Position numbers and translations under genes: made by a program. From positions 2,297,001-2,361,000 of the forward strand of contig NZ_CP012700.1 of assembly GCF_001307295.1 (NCBI RefSeq): a DNA stretch of 64,000 bases. Reading direction: 5' to 3'. The first letter of the stretch is position 1, and each line of letters starts with the position of its first letter. Source of the DNA: Sphingopyxis macrogoltabida. Its GTDB lineage: Bacteria > Pseudomonadota > Alphaproteobacteria > Sphingomonadales > Sphingomonadaceae. Below, piece by piece: positions 43,884 through 53,206 of this stretch. The notes below the pieces were generated by a model. That model searched no databases and was not told the DNA's origin. It worked only from the letters and a program-made list of their open reading frames with translations.

Positions 43884-45590
43884 ATGAAGAAGTGGATCGC
43901 GGCGACGGCCGCCACCATCGCTCTGGCGGCGATGAGCTCGGCGCCCGCCGTCGCCGAGGAAAGCCCGGCGGCGAAGCTCGTCGTCCTGATCTCGATCGAC
44001 CAGTTCTCGGCCGATCTGTTCAACGCCTACCGCGGCGAATTTCGCGCCGGGCTCGCGACGCTGGCGCAGGGCATCGTTTATGCGAACGGTTTCCACGCGC
44101 AGGGCGTGACCGAAACCTGCGCGGGTCACGCGGTGATCGCGAGCGGCCGGCACCCGAATGCGACGGGGATCATCGCCAACCAATGGTTCGACCAGCGCGG
44201 CGGAGTCGACCGCTATTGCACCGACGACGGCGTCCATGTCGCGGCGCGTGCGACCCGCAAGCTCGGGGTCGGGCCCGGGATGCTTCGGGTTTCGACCCTC
44301 GGCGACTGGCTGAAAGCCGCCTCGCCCGCCAATCGCGTCTTCTCGGTCGCGGGCAAGGACCGTTCGGCGATCATGATGGGTGGTCATATCCCCGATGGCG
44401 CCTTCTGGTTCGACGGCAAGCAGGGCTTCGACAGCTGGGGCAAGGATGCCGCAGAGGCGCAGCGCCGCCTGTCGCCACTCGCCGGGGCCAATGCAGCGCT
44501 CGCGAAACGCCTGAGCACGCCTCCGCCCGCCTGGACCTATCACCGCGAAAGCTGCGCTGCCCGCGAAGCCGTCATTCCCCTGCCCGGCGGAAAAAGCTTC
44601 CACGCCCACCTGCCGCCCGATCCGGCGGCGTCGATCCCCGGCCAGCCGCCCGCGAGCGGCCCGGCGCTACCGCCGTGGTTCTACGATCAAGTCACCGTCG
44701 ATGCCGCCATCGACCTCATCGACAGCCAGAAGCTCGGCCGGTCGACCGGAACCGACCTCCTCGCAGTTGGCCTGTCGGCGACCGACATGGTCGGCCACGC
44801 CTATGGCACGCAGGGACCAGAGATGTGCGACCAGATGGCGCGGGTCGACGAGGAAGTCGGGCGGCTGCTCAAACGGATCGGCGACCTTCGCATTCCTGTG
44901 CTCGTCGCGCTGACCGCCGATCATGGCGGCGGCGATATTCCCGAGCGGCTGGCGGCGCGAGGCTATCGCGATGCCGGGCGGATCGACACCGCAGCGCTGC
45001 TCACCGACCTCAACGCCGCGGCGCGCACCGCGACGGGCATCGATTGGGACCCGCTGCGTCCCGCCTATTTCGACCCGACCCAGCTCGTTGTCGTCGATGC
45101 CGGCGGGCGATCGCTCGGCGACGCCGCACTGAAGAACCGCATTGCCGCGGCGACAGCCGCGCGCGCGCTCACCCAGCCGGGCATCGCAGGCGCATGGACC
45201 GCGGCGGAGTTGCGGACGCGCAAACCCGATGCGCACCAGTCGCCCGACCTCATGCCGGTTGCCGATCGCATGGCGCTATCCTTCTATCCCGACCGCAGCG
45301 GCGACGTGCTGCTCGCGACCGATCCGCTGAAAATCGCCGCGCCGCCGCTGCCCGGCCTGTTCATGATGGGCCATTCGGGACCGAGCGACTTCAACCGCCG
45401 CGTCCCCATCCTCTTCTGGTGGCCCGGCGTCGTTTATCAGGAACGTGTGCTGCCGGTGCGCGTCGCCGACGTCGCGCCCACCCTCGCCGGGGCGATGCGG
45501 GTTGCGCCGACCGATGCGGTCGATGGCGAATGCCTCGAACTCGCCGATCCGCGCTCGGCGTGCCCCGCTTTGCCCGTATCTTCGCGATAG
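43884..45590 (+). CDS. Alkaline-phosphatase-superfamily (PafA/NPP-like) enzyme, exported
   Basis: 568 residues with a signal peptide (about 1-24). The metal-binding start is V-V-L-I-S-I-D-Q-F and the nucleophile region is V-T-E-T-C-A-G-H with Thr78. Further metal ligands lie in S-A-T-D-M-V-G-H-A and T-A-D-H-G-G-G-D. This architecture matches phosphate-irrepressible phosphatases and phosphodiesterases of the alkaline phosphatase superfamily. In a glycan locus it could remove phosphate from a sugar or glycan outside the cytoplasm. Monoesterase versus diesterase activity cannot be told. Confidence 0.9.
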   Translation: MKKWIAATAATIALAAMSSAPAVAEESPAAKLVVLISIDQFSADLFNAYRGEFRAGLATLAQGIVYANGFHAQGVTETCAGHAVIASGRHPNATGIIANQWFDQRGGVDRYCTDDGVHVAARATRKLGVGPGMLRVSTLGDWLKAASPANRVFSVAGKDRSAIMMGGHIPDGAFWFDGKQGFDSWGKDAAEAQRRLSPLAGANAALAKRLSTPPPAWTYHRESCAAREAVIPLPGGKSFHAHLPPDPAASIPGQPPASGPALPPWFYDQVTVDAAIDLIDSQKLGRSTGTDLLAVGLSATDMVGHAYGTQGPEMCDQMARVDEEVGRLLKRIGDLRIPVLVALTADHGGGDIPERLAARGYRDAGRIDTAALLTDLNAAARTATGIDWDPLRPAYFDPTQLVVVDAGGRSLGDAALKNRIAAATAARALTQPGIAGAWTAAELRTRKPDAHQSPDLMPVADRMALSFYPDRSGDVLLATDPLKIAAPPLPGLFMMGHSGPSDFNRRVPILFWWPGVVYQERVLPVRVADVAPTLAGAMRVAPTDAVDGECLELADPRSACPALPVSSR

Positions 45591-45606
45591 CCTTGAAAGG
45601 ACAGAA

Positions 45607-47151
45607 ATGCGCATATTCCCTGCCATCGCACTCGCGCTGACAATCGCATCGCCCGTCGCCGCTGCGGATCAATCCGTTGTCGAAACCCGCAGCGGTGCTG
45701 TCGAGGGTATCGCCGAGGGCGAAAGCACGGCATATCGCGGCATTCCCTATGCCCGGCCGCCGGTCGGCGACCTGCGCTGGCGCGCACCCCAGCCAGCCGA
45801 GCCCTGGCAGAAGCTTCGCGTTGCCGACAGCTTCGGCCCCGATTGCATGCAAATCCCCTACAAGGCCGATGCCGCGCCGCTGGGGGTCAAGCCGTCGGAG
45901 GATTGCCTTTATCTCAACGTCTGGACCCCGGCTAAGCGGCCGCGCGCGAAATTGCCGGTGATGGTGTGGATCTATGGCGGCGGCTTCGTCAACGGCGGCA
46001 GCTCGCCGCCGGTCTATTCGGGCCGCGCCTTCGCCGAGTCGGGGGTCGTCTTCGTCAGTTTCAACTACCGGCTCGGCCGCTTCGGCTTCTTTGCCCATCC
46101 AGCGCTCAGCCGAGAGGCCGCCGGGACGCCGACGGGGAATTATGCGATCCTCGACCAGATTGCGGCGCTCAAATGGGTGCAGGACAATATCGCGGCGTTC
46201 GGCGGCGATCCCGGCAACGTCACCATCTTCGGCGAATCGGCGGGCGGCATGTCGGTGCATGCGCTGTCCACGACCCTGCTCGCGAAGGGGCTGTTCCACA
46301 AGGCCATCAGCATGTCGGGCGGCGGGCGCGACCTGATGGGCCCGCTCAGGACCGCGGCCGAGGCCGAAGCGATCGGCACCGGCTTCGCGCAAGCGAAGGG
46401 AGTCACAGGCGACGGCGCCGATGCCGCCGCGGCGCTCCGCGCTCTCCCCGCCGACAGCGTGATGAGCGGCCTCAACCTGATGTGCCTGTTCGGCGCAAAG
46501 GATTTCACCCCGCTCTATACCGACGGCCGGATCATACAGCGGCCGGTCGATGCGGCCTATGCCGCCGGCGACGGCGCCGCGATCCCGATGATGATCGGCG
46601 CCAACGACGCCGACGGCTTCTTCTTCGGCGGCGGGATTGATCAGGCCTATACGCCGCTGGCGGCGGTGCGGGCGGACGCCGAACAGGTCTATGATCCCGC
46701 CGGCGGCAAGGACGCAATGCGCGTCGGGGTCGCGGTTTCGGCCGATATGATGTTCCTCGAACCCGCGCGGCATGTCGCACGGATCATCGCCGCGCGCGGA
46801 CAACCCGTATTCACCTATCGCTTCGGCTATGTCCCCGAATATCTGCGCGCCAAGGTGCCGGGCGCCTTCCACGCCAGCGAACTGCCCTTCATCTTCGACA
46901 CCGTCGACGTCCGCCATGGCGCCGCGACGACACCCGCCGATCGCACCGCCGCCCGGCTGGCGCATGATTATTGGGTCAACTTCGCAAAGAACGGCGTGCC
47001 CTCCGCAAATGGCGGCGGGGCCTGGTCGCCTTATACTGCGGCGACCGACAACGTCATGACCTTCGACGCCACGGGCGCGCACGAAACGGCTGATCCGATC
47101 CGCACCCGGCTCGATTTTGTCGAGCGGGTCGTGACCGCCAAGGCCCCCTGA
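45607..47151 (+). CDS. Type-B carboxylesterase, exported
   Basis: 514 residues with a signal peptide (about 1-19). Carboxylesterase/lipase signatures are E-D-C-L-Y-L-N-V-W, the oxyanion hole I-Y-G-G-G-F, and the nucleophile elbow F-G-E-S-A-G-G with Ser211. An AAAGGA site precedes the ATG. It is paralogous to the next gene. Paired esterases in a glycoside locus could remove acyl groups from esterified sugars. Confidence 0.94.
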   Translation: MRIFPAIALALTIASPVAAADQSVVETRSGAVEGIAEGESTAYRGIPYARPPVGDLRWRAPQPAEPWQKLRVADSFGPDCMQIPYKADAAPLGVKPSEDCLYLNVWTPAKRPRAKLPVMVWIYGGGFVNGGSSPPVYSGRAFAESGVVFVSFNYRLGRFGFFAHPALSREAAGTPTGNYAILDQIAALKWVQDNIAAFGGDPGNVTIFGESAGGMSVHALSTTLLAKGLFHKAISMSGGGRDLMGPLRTAAEAEAIGTGFAQAKGVTGDGADAAAALRALPADSVMSGLNLMCLFGAKDFTPLYTDGRIIQRPVDAAYAAGDGAAIPMMIGANDADGFFFGGGIDQAYTPLAAVRADAEQVYDPAGGKDAMRVGVAVSADMMFLEPARHVARIIAARGQPVFTYRFGYVPEYLRAKVPGAFHASELPFIFDTVDVRHGAATTPADRTAARLAHDYWVNFAKNGVPSANGGGAWSPYTAATDNVMTFDATGAHETADPIRTRLDFVERVVTAKAP

Positions 47152-47173
47152 CCAAATAGCGGGAGTTATCTCG

Positions 47174-48784
47174 ATGCGCCTTTTGCCTTCGCTCGCGATC
47201 CTGCTCGGCTCGGTCCTGTCCGCACCATCGGCGAGGGCGCAGGTCCCGGTGGTCGCGATAGAAAGCGGCGAACTCGCAGGCGCGGTCAACGATGGCGTCG
47301 TCCGCTTCCTAGGCATCCCCTATGCCGCGCCGCCGGTCGGCGACCGGCGCTGGGCCGCACCAGAAGCACCGCTGCCGTGGACCGGCCGGCGCACGGCAAA
47401 CAGCCATGGCCCCGGCTGCGTCCAGGCGATCACTCCCGACGGCTTCGGTCCGTGGACGCGCGAATATGTCGCGCCGCCGCCGGTTTCCGAAGATTGCCTG
47501 ACCCTCAACATCTGGGCGCCCGCCAACTCCGACGGCAAGCCGCTGCCGGTGATGGTCTGGATCCATGGCGGCGCCTTCATGTCGGGGTCGAACGCCGTAC
47601 CGATCTACGATGGTGCCGAACTGGCGCGGCAAGGCATCATCGTCGTGTCGATCAACTACCGCCTCGGCGTCTTCGGCTTTGCCGCCTTTCATGATCTCGC
47701 GGGCGACCCCGGCGGCGGCGCCAATTTCGGGCTGCAGGACATGATCGCGGCGCTCCGCTGGACGCGGCGCAATATCGGACGCTTCGGCGGCGACCCCGCG
47801 CAGGTGACGATTGCGGGCCAGTCGGCGGGCGCCATGGCAGTCCATATGTTGCTCCTGTCGCCACAGGCCGACGGGCTGTTCGCGCGCGCAATCGCGCAGA
47901 GCGGGATCGTCGAGGTGCCGCTGCCCGAGCGCGGCGAAGCGGATCGTCGCGGCGCCGACCTGCTGACGCGCGCGCGGGTGTCCCATGTCGCGGCGCTGCG
48001 ACGGCTGTCCGCCGATCGGCTGGCGGCGCTGCTCGATGCGGGCCCGCTGGCCGGGGCCGGTGAGGTCGGCGGCATGCCCCTTCTCGGCCCGGTCGTCGAT
48101 GGATCGATCCTGCCCGCACAGGTCGCGGCGATGGAAGCAGCGGGCCGACGCCGCGCCGTGCCGGTTCTCGTCGGACTGAACGCTGACGAAGGCGTACTCA
48201 ACCCCGCCTATTTCCGCACCACCGCCGCGGAGGTGCGCGCCCGTGCGACGCGGATGGCAGGCGAAACGGGCACCGATACCCTGCTCGCGGGCGATCCGCT
48301 CGACAGCGAAGCCGCGATCTTGGCAACGGGCCGCAAGTTGACGCGCCGCTACGGGCTCGCCTCGCTCGCCGACTGGGCGCGTGCGCATCGCGCACCCGCG
48401 TTCGCCTATTATTTCACCCATGCCGAACCCGGTCCCGGATCGGACCTGTTCGGCGCCTTCCATTCGGCCGAAATCCCTTATGCATTCAACAATTTGAAAG
48501 CAGCCCCCGACCGGCCCTTTACCGACCGCGATCGCGCCATCGCCGCATCCATGTCGAAATACTGGGCCAATTTCGTCAAGCACGGCGACCCCAATGGCCC
48601 CGGCCTCCCGACTTGGCCAGCTTTCACCGGAACGGCCCGCAACATCATGGAACTGGGTGAAAACTTCGCGCCTTGGCGCGCCGATCGGGAAAAGCTGGAC
48701 CGACTGCTCGACCGGTTGCCGCATGGCCCCGGGCGATCGGTCTTCGGCATCGACAGCTTCGCGGAAACGCCGCGCGATCGGTGA
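47174..48784 (+). CDS. Type-B carboxylesterase, exported
   Basis: 536 residues with a signal peptide (about 1-22, ending A-R-A-Q). Signatures are E-D-C-L-T-L-N-I-W, I-H-G-G-A-F, and A-G-Q-S-A-G with Ser217 (Gln replaces the usual Glu before Ser, a known variant). GGGAG lies upstream. It follows the first esterase by 22 bp; the two differ enough to suggest different acyl or aglycone specificities. Confidence 0.94.
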   Translation: MRLLPSLAILLGSVLSAPSARAQVPVVAIESGELAGAVNDGVVRFLGIPYAAPPVGDRRWAAPEAPLPWTGRRTANSHGPGCVQAITPDGFGPWTREYVAPPPVSEDCLTLNIWAPANSDGKPLPVMVWIHGGAFMSGSNAVPIYDGAELARQGIIVVSINYRLGVFGFAAFHDLAGDPGGGANFGLQDMIAALRWTRRNIGRFGGDPAQVTIAGQSAGAMAVHMLLLSPQADGLFARAIAQSGIVEVPLPERGEADRRGADLLTRARVSHVAALRRLSADRLAALLDAGPLAGAGEVGGMPLLGPVVDGSILPAQVAAMEAAGRRRAVPVLVGLNADEGVLNPAYFRTTAAEVRARATRMAGETGTDTLLAGDPLDSEAAILATGRKLTRRYGLASLADWARAHRAPAFAYYFTHAEPGPGSDLFGAFHSAEIPYAFNNLKAAPDRPFTDRDRAIAASMSKYWANFVKHGDPNGPGLPTWPAFTGTARNIMELGENFAPWRADREKLDRLLDRLPHGPGRSVFGIDSFAETPRDR

Positions 48785-48828
48785 TCGGGTCGTGACCCCG
48801 ATCCTCTTCGCATGTCAGGAAACACAAT

Positions 48829-50109
48829 ATGGCCATTGCATCCCCCGGCGTCGACGCATCCGATCAACCTTCGGCCCCCATCGATGCGCCCGAACTGCGC
48901 CTGTTCGTGATGGGCCTGTTCTTCATCTTCGGTGGTATCACCAGCCTCAACGACGTGATCATCCCAAAGCTCAAGGAATTGTTCACGCTGAACTATACGC
49001 AGGCGATGCTGGTCCAGTTCTGCTTTTTCGCCGCCTATTTGCTGGTCGGCATCCCCGGCGCGAAGCTGGTCAAGAAGATCGGCTATATGCGCGGCGCCGT
49101 CGCCGGGCTGCTGACAATGATGGCCGGCTGCCTGCTCTTCATCCCCGCGTCGCAGAGCGCGACCTATGGACTGTTCCTGTTCGCGCTGTTCGTGCTCGCC
49201 AGCGGGGTGGTGATCGTGCAGGTCGTCTCCAATCCGCTGATCTCGCTCCTCGGCAAGCCCGAAACGGCGCATAGCCGCCTGACCTTTGCGCAGGCCTTCA
49301 ATTCGCTCGGCACCACCGTCTTTCCCTATGTAGGCGCAACGCTCATTCTCGGCAGCCTCGCGGCGATCAGCGCCGATCAGCTCTCGGGCGTCGAACTCGA
49401 TGCCTATCGCACCGCGGAAACCCAGGCGATCGTCCACGGCTATCTCGGCATCGCGGCGGCGCTTGCGGTCGTCGCCGCAGCGGTCTGGATGTTCCGGGGC
49501 CGGCTGCAGGGCGAACGGCATGGGGAAAGCGCCGGGCTCGCCGGGCTCGACCTTCTGCGGCGACCGCGCTTCGGCTTCGGCGCGCTCTGCATCTTCCTTT
49601 ATGTCGGCGCCGAAGTGTCGATCGGCTCGCTGATCGTCAATTACCTGATGCAGCCCGGCGTCATGGCGCTGCCCGAGCAGGCGGCAGGCAAGCTGATCGG
49701 CCTTTATTGGGGCGGCGCGATGATCGGCCGCTTCATCGGGTCGGGGCTGATGCGCATCGTCAGCCCCGGCAAGCTCCTCGCCGGTGTGGCGGCCGGCGCG
49801 ATCGCCCTGATCCTTGTTTCGACCGCCTCGACAGGCGCGCTATCCGGTTACAGCCTGCTAGCGATCGGGCTGATGAACGCGATCATGTTCCCGACGATCT
49901 TCAGCCTCGCCTGCGAGCGGCTGGGCAGCCGAGCCGCGGACGGATCGGGGATCATCAACGTCGCTATCTTCGGCGGCGCCGTCGTGCCGCTTGCCACCGG
50001 CGCGCTCGCCGACGTTACGGGCAGTCTGGCGATCGCCCTCGCGCTCCCGGCTGCCTGTTATGCCGTGATCGCTGCCTTCGGCGTCTATGCCCGCAAACCT
50101 GCGCGATAG
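48829..50109 (+). CDS. FHS-type sugar MFS transporter
   Basis: 426 residues with about 12 membrane segments. The N-terminal FIFGGITSLNDVIIPKLKEL, V-V-S-N-P-L-I-S-L-L-G and the segment R-L-T-F-A-Q-A-F-N-S-L-G-T are characteristic of fucose/glucose/galactose:proton symporters (FucP/GluP-like). Last gene of the LacI-controlled locus. It would move the monosaccharide released in the periplasm into the cytoplasm. The sugar specificity is not readable. Confidence 0.93.
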   Translation: MAIASPGVDASDQPSAPIDAPELRLFVMGLFFIFGGITSLNDVIIPKLKELFTLNYTQAMLVQFCFFAAYLLVGIPGAKLVKKIGYMRGAVAGLLTMMAGCLLFIPASQSATYGLFLFALFVLASGVVIVQVVSNPLISLLGKPETAHSRLTFAQAFNSLGTTVFPYVGATLILGSLAAISADQLSGVELDAYRTAETQAIVHGYLGIAAALAVVAAAVWMFRGRLQGERHGESAGLAGLDLLRRPRFGFGALCIFLYVGAEVSIGSLIVNYLMQPGVMALPEQAAGKLIGLYWGGAMIGRFIGSGLMRIVSPGKLLAGVAAGAIALILVSTASTGALSGYSLLAIGLMNAIMFPTIFSLACERLGSRAADGSGIINVAIFGGAVVPLATGALADVTGSLAIALALPAACYAVIAAFGVYARKPAR

Positions 50110-50123
50110 GGGAAAACACCGGC

Positions 50124-50174
50124 TGGCTGGGGCGGCAGGATTCGAACCTGCGAATGGCGGCATCAAAAGCCGCT
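50124..50174 (-). other. 3' half of tRNA-Gln(TTG), probable integration (att) site
   Basis: Read on the minus strand this is AGCGGC-TTTTGAT-GCCGCC, then ATTCGCAGGTTCGAATCC and TGCCGCCCCAGCCA. That is the anticodon arm (anticodon TTG), T-arm and acceptor 3' strand with encoded CCA of tRNA-Gln. The 5' half (acceptor 5' strand and D-arm) is missing; sequence beyond 50174 is unrelated. A lone 3' half is what integration of a tRNA-targeting element leaves at its distal junction. The MFS locus side is then old chromosome and the region right of 50174 was inserted. Confidence 0.85.
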
Positions 50175-50501
50175 ATCGAGAATTTCGACCTACGCTCAAG
50201 CGCTCTGAAAGCCGCAGGAATCTGCGGATTTCTCCCTTATACTGGATTGCGAACAGCGATGGAATCAAAATCGTGACAAGAATCATGACAAATTTGGTCA
50301 AACAAAAGCCGAGTTGAGGGAAGGCTTCGATGCTCATTGAACTGCGGAGCAACCTTCAAGATATGGATGAACAGCACCACCGATAGAGCGGAAGGACGCT
50401 TTGATTTTCTTCGTAGTGAGCTGCTGCGCGCCTGAAAATCGCGTCGCGTGCGTCTTAGCAATTGGCATCCTCGCCATTGCTGCATGCGCCGGGAGATTCC
50501 T
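50175..50501. other. Gene-free stretch at the inner side of the att site
   Basis: No convincing gene in 327 bp. It contains a small stem CCGCAG/CTGCGG (50212-50227) followed by a T-rich run. It also has two direct repeats of ATC(G/A)TGACAA (around 50270 and 50282), the kind of short repeats seen near phage-type integration sites. The local base composition is more AT-rich than the surroundings. No integrase gene is visible here. Confidence 0.5.
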
Positions 50502-51125
50502 GTGCCCAAGTTATACTACTGCCGAACCAGCAAAAGCGAAGTCGCAAGACTGACCGGCGCGGCTCCGCCGCTCCCGCTATGGCCGTCCTTCTTTCCTCGA
50601 TGGTCCGCGGAAGTCTGGCCTGGCAGGAAGGGCCTCGTCGTGCGCGAATATGGCATGGGCCGCTTCTGCGACCCGATGCGCTGGGGTTTGCCGCACGTAC
50701 CGGGGAGCCCGCAAGCGAACGAACCGCGCCCCACGGCGATCTGGCAGCGCGACCTCTGGCGGTACGACCCTGCACTGCTCGGACCCGCGCAACGCTGCCT
50801 CATCATTCTCGACAGCTTTACGCACGCCGATGGCCCGAAGGGCGCGCGTACCCGAACAAGCTATGGCTATGACGACATGCCGATCTTCGCTTGGGCAGGC
50901 GTCTGGCGGCAGATCGGCCGCCACCGCGGGTTCGCCGGTATCCTCGTCAGCGGTGCCGACCCGGTGGAAGCCCGCGCGATGCCCGCGATCGTCCCGCCCG
51001 ATCATTATTCGACATGGCTGCAGGCTGAGGTAGGAATGCCCGGCTGGAACCTCTGGCGCGATGAGGGCCGCACGCTTTACCGCGAGGCGACCGAACAACC
51101 GTGGGGCCGCGATCGCTCGCGTTGA
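50502..51125 (+). CDS. SRAP/YedK-like protein lacking catalytic residues
   Basis: 207 residues from a GTG with GGGAG six bases upstream. The order of motifs parallels SOS-response-associated peptidases: P-G-R-K-G-L-V-V-R, M-R-W-G-L-P, R-C-L-I-I-L-D-S-F, I-F-A-W-A-G-V-W-R and M-P-A-I-V-P-P-D-H-Y. Active SRAP proteins begin M-C-G-R and use Cys2, a Glu in G-F-Y-E-W and a His in H-D-R-M-P. Here these are P-K-L-Y, S-F-T-H and E-A-R-A-M-P. The DNA-protein crosslinking chemistry is thus presumably lost. Horizontal origin is likely given its place next to the att site. Confidence 0.65.
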   Translation: MPKLYYCRTSKSEVARLTGAAPPLPLWPSFFPRWSAEVWPGRKGLVVREYGMGRFCDPMRWGLPHVPGSPQANEPRPTAIWQRDLWRYDPALLGPAQRCLIILDSFTHADGPKGARTRTSYGYDDMPIFAWAGVWRQIGRHRGFAGILVSGADPVEARAMPAIVPPDHYSTWLQAEVGMPGWNLWRDEGRTLYREATEQPWGRDRSR

Positions 51126-51236
51126 GAAGGGAGCCAAAGCGCCCCTCGCTATATCTTGCCCTGCCCATTCTCTTGTGGTCACTTGCGAACGGGGACGCGG
51201 GCACCGGTCATGGACCATGGCTGACATTGGGGGGCG

Positions 51237-52064
51237 ATGAAGATGCCGTATCGCAATGCGTGGATTTACTGTCTCGCGATCATCGCGATGACCGTGTTGG
51301 CCTTCTGGCCCGGATATTTCTCGCGGCTCGGCACAGCGAAGATCGCCTGGCATGTTCACGCAATCACCGCGACGGCCTGGCTGTTGCTGCTCGCAGCGCA
51401 GAGCTGGTCGATCGATCGGGGACAACGCGCCCGGCACCGCAGTCTCGGTCTGGCGATCTTTATACTGGTGCCGCTGTTCCTGGTCGGTGCCGCCGGGGTC
51501 GAGCACAGCATGGCCATTGCGACGGCGTCCGGACAGGATCCCTTTTACAATCTCTGGGTCTCGCCGCTGGGCATCTACGATCTGATCGGCGCGGCCGCCT
51601 TTCTCCTTTTTGGCGTGATGGCGCTGAAGGAACGGCGCAATGTCGGGCGGCATGCCGCCTGGCTGCTTGCGACGCCGTTGCTGCTGATCGGACCTGCGCT
51701 GGGGCGCGTGTACAATGCCCACCTCCCCGGTCTCATTATCAACGGCCCCCAGGATTTCCCGCTATTCCGCTGGAGTGTCCATCTCGGTGGCCTCACCGCA
51801 ATTATGATCGCGCTGTGGCTATGGTCCCGCCACCGTCGAAACGGCCAGCCGTGGCTGGTCGTGGCGGCTCTCATCATGCTGCAGTCGCTACTGTTCGAGA
51901 CGATCGGTTTCACCCGGATCTGGAGCGCCGCCTACATCGCATTTGGAGATATCTCGGCTCCGGTGCATGCGACCGGTGCCGGTATGATCGCGGCGGCCGC
52001 GCTGTGGTGGGGTTGGCGCGCCATCCCGGCGCGCCCGGCTTCACCCGCTGCCTCGGCGGCCTGA
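51237..52064 (+). CDS. Polytopic membrane protein of unknown function
   Basis: 275 residues with about seven hydrophobic segments (for example LAIIAMTVLAFWPGYF, ATAWLLLLAAQSW, LAIFILVPLFLVGAAGV). Conserved-looking polar residues include H-V-H-A near residue 40 and R-H-R-S-L-G in the first loop. The pattern recalls small DUF-type integral membrane proteins with histidines in helices, possibly haem-linked, but no family is assigned. It is followed by 232 bp without a recognisable gene up to the IS21 end. Confidence 0.75.
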   Translation: MKMPYRNAWIYCLAIIAMTVLAFWPGYFSRLGTAKIAWHVHAITATAWLLLLAAQSWSIDRGQRARHRSLGLAIFILVPLFLVGAAGVEHSMAIATASGQDPFYNLWVSPLGIYDLIGAAAFLLFGVMALKERRNVGRHAAWLLATPLLLIGPALGRVYNAHLPGLIINGPQDFPLFRWSVHLGGLTAIMIALWLWSRHRRNGQPWLVVAALIMLQSLLFETIGFTRIWSAAYIAFGDISAPVHATGAGMIAAAALWWGWRAIPARPASPAASAA

Positions 52065-52303
52065 CTTTCGCCGGTGATGCCTCGCGAACGCGAGACTCGT
52101 TCCCGCGCCCCCGATCTCTATGCCGGCCGCCCTGCGTCGGCGACCTCGCCCCTGCCCGGCAGAAAAATCCCGCCTCTGGTCCGCGTGGCCATAGTTCCGA
52201 CAGTCACCTGAGTGCGTGGAGGCGTACGAGTTAAATGCGCCTCAAAAACAAAGGCAGTGGATGGCGGATCGATCTATCTCGCGAAAGTCGTAGAAGTGTC
52301 AAA

Positions 52304-52348
52304 CGGCGTTCAAAAGGGACCCCCGATCGGCGTCGAAGAGGGACCCCC
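52304..52348. repeat. IS21 left-end multiple terminal repeats
   Basis: Two related units in tandem: CGGCGTTCAAAAGGGACCCC (from 52304) and GGCGTCGAAGAGGGACCCC (from 52329). They match the two units at the other end in inverted orientation and are the expected IstA binding sites. Confidence 0.75.
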
Positions 52349-52474
52349 TTTTCGGATAATATGATGCTGGTTTGTTGAAGATGGCCTTGCGCTGCGTGCG
52401 GCGGAGGGCGGGCGTAGCCCGACCGGAGGCGCGCGCAGCGCAAGATAGATTTTTGAAGGCGCCGAAGGTGGCTG

Positions 52475-53206
52475 TCAGCTGCGGTTTTTGAAGCGCCAGC
52501 TGTCGTTGCCCGTCTCGACGATATCGCAGTGGTGGGTGACGCGGTCGAGCAGCGCCGTGGTCATCTTGGGATCGCCGAACACGGTCGGCCATTCGCCGAA
52601 GGCGAGGTTCGTGGTGATGATGACGCTGGTCCGCTCATAAAGCTTGCTGATGAGGTGGAACAGCAACTGCCCTCCCGAGCGGGCGAACGGCAGATAACCG
52701 AGCTCGTCGAGCACGATCAGGTCGAGCCGCGACAGCTGCGCCGCCAGGGTCCCGCCTTTGCCGATCCGGGTCTCCTCTTCGAGGCGTGTCACCAGATCGA
52801 CGGTGTTGAAGTAGCGGGCGCGAGCGCCCCTTCGCACGACATTGGCGGTGATCGCGATGGCGAGGTGGGTCTTGCCTGTCCCCGTGCCGCCGACCAGCAC
52901 GATATTGCGGCGAGGCGGGAGGAAGGAGCCATCGTGAAGGGAGCGGATCATCTCCTCATTGATCGGTGTGCCCTCGAAGCTGAACCGCTCCAGGTCCTTC
53001 ACCACGGGCAGCCTCGCAGCCGTCATCCGATAGCGGATGGAGGCTGCATCCCGGTGGGTCGCCTCAGCACGGAGCAGGTCGGTCAGTATCTCCATGGTGG
53101 TGCGCTTGCGCTGGAGGCCGGTGGTGACCGCCTCGTCGAACGCCGCCGCCATGCCCTTGAGTCCGAGGCCGCGCATCGTGTCGATCATATCATGCCGCTG
53201 CATCAT
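52475..53206 (-). CDS. istB: IS21 helper ATPase IstB
   Basis: 243 residues from M-M-Q-R-H-D-M at 53206. Walker A is [11 protein letters not shown] and Walker B is [11 protein letters not shown], with the IstB phrase [20 protein letters not shown]. The AAA+ protein selects target DNA and stimulates the IstA transposase. The start overlaps the istA end by 17 bases, typical of IS21. Intact and presumably functional. Confidence 0.95.
   Translation of the reverse strand: MMQRHDMIDTMRGLGLKGMAAAFDEAVTTGLQRKRTTMEILTDLLRAEATHRDAASIRYRMTAARLPVVKDLERFSFEGTPINEEMIRSLHDGSFLPPRRNIVLVGGTGTGKTHLAIAITANVVRRGARARYFNTVDLVTRLEEETRIGKGGTLAAQLSRLDLIVLDELGYLPFARSGGQLLFHLISKLYERTSVIITTNLAFGEWPTVFGDPKMTTALLDRVTHHCDIVETGNDSWRFKNRS

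Noticed and set aside
50087..50317. A small open frame reading LAGAAGFEPANGGIK across the tRNA remnant
   Set aside because: This is the translation of the antisense of a tRNA 3' half, a well-known spurious protein type, not a gene.
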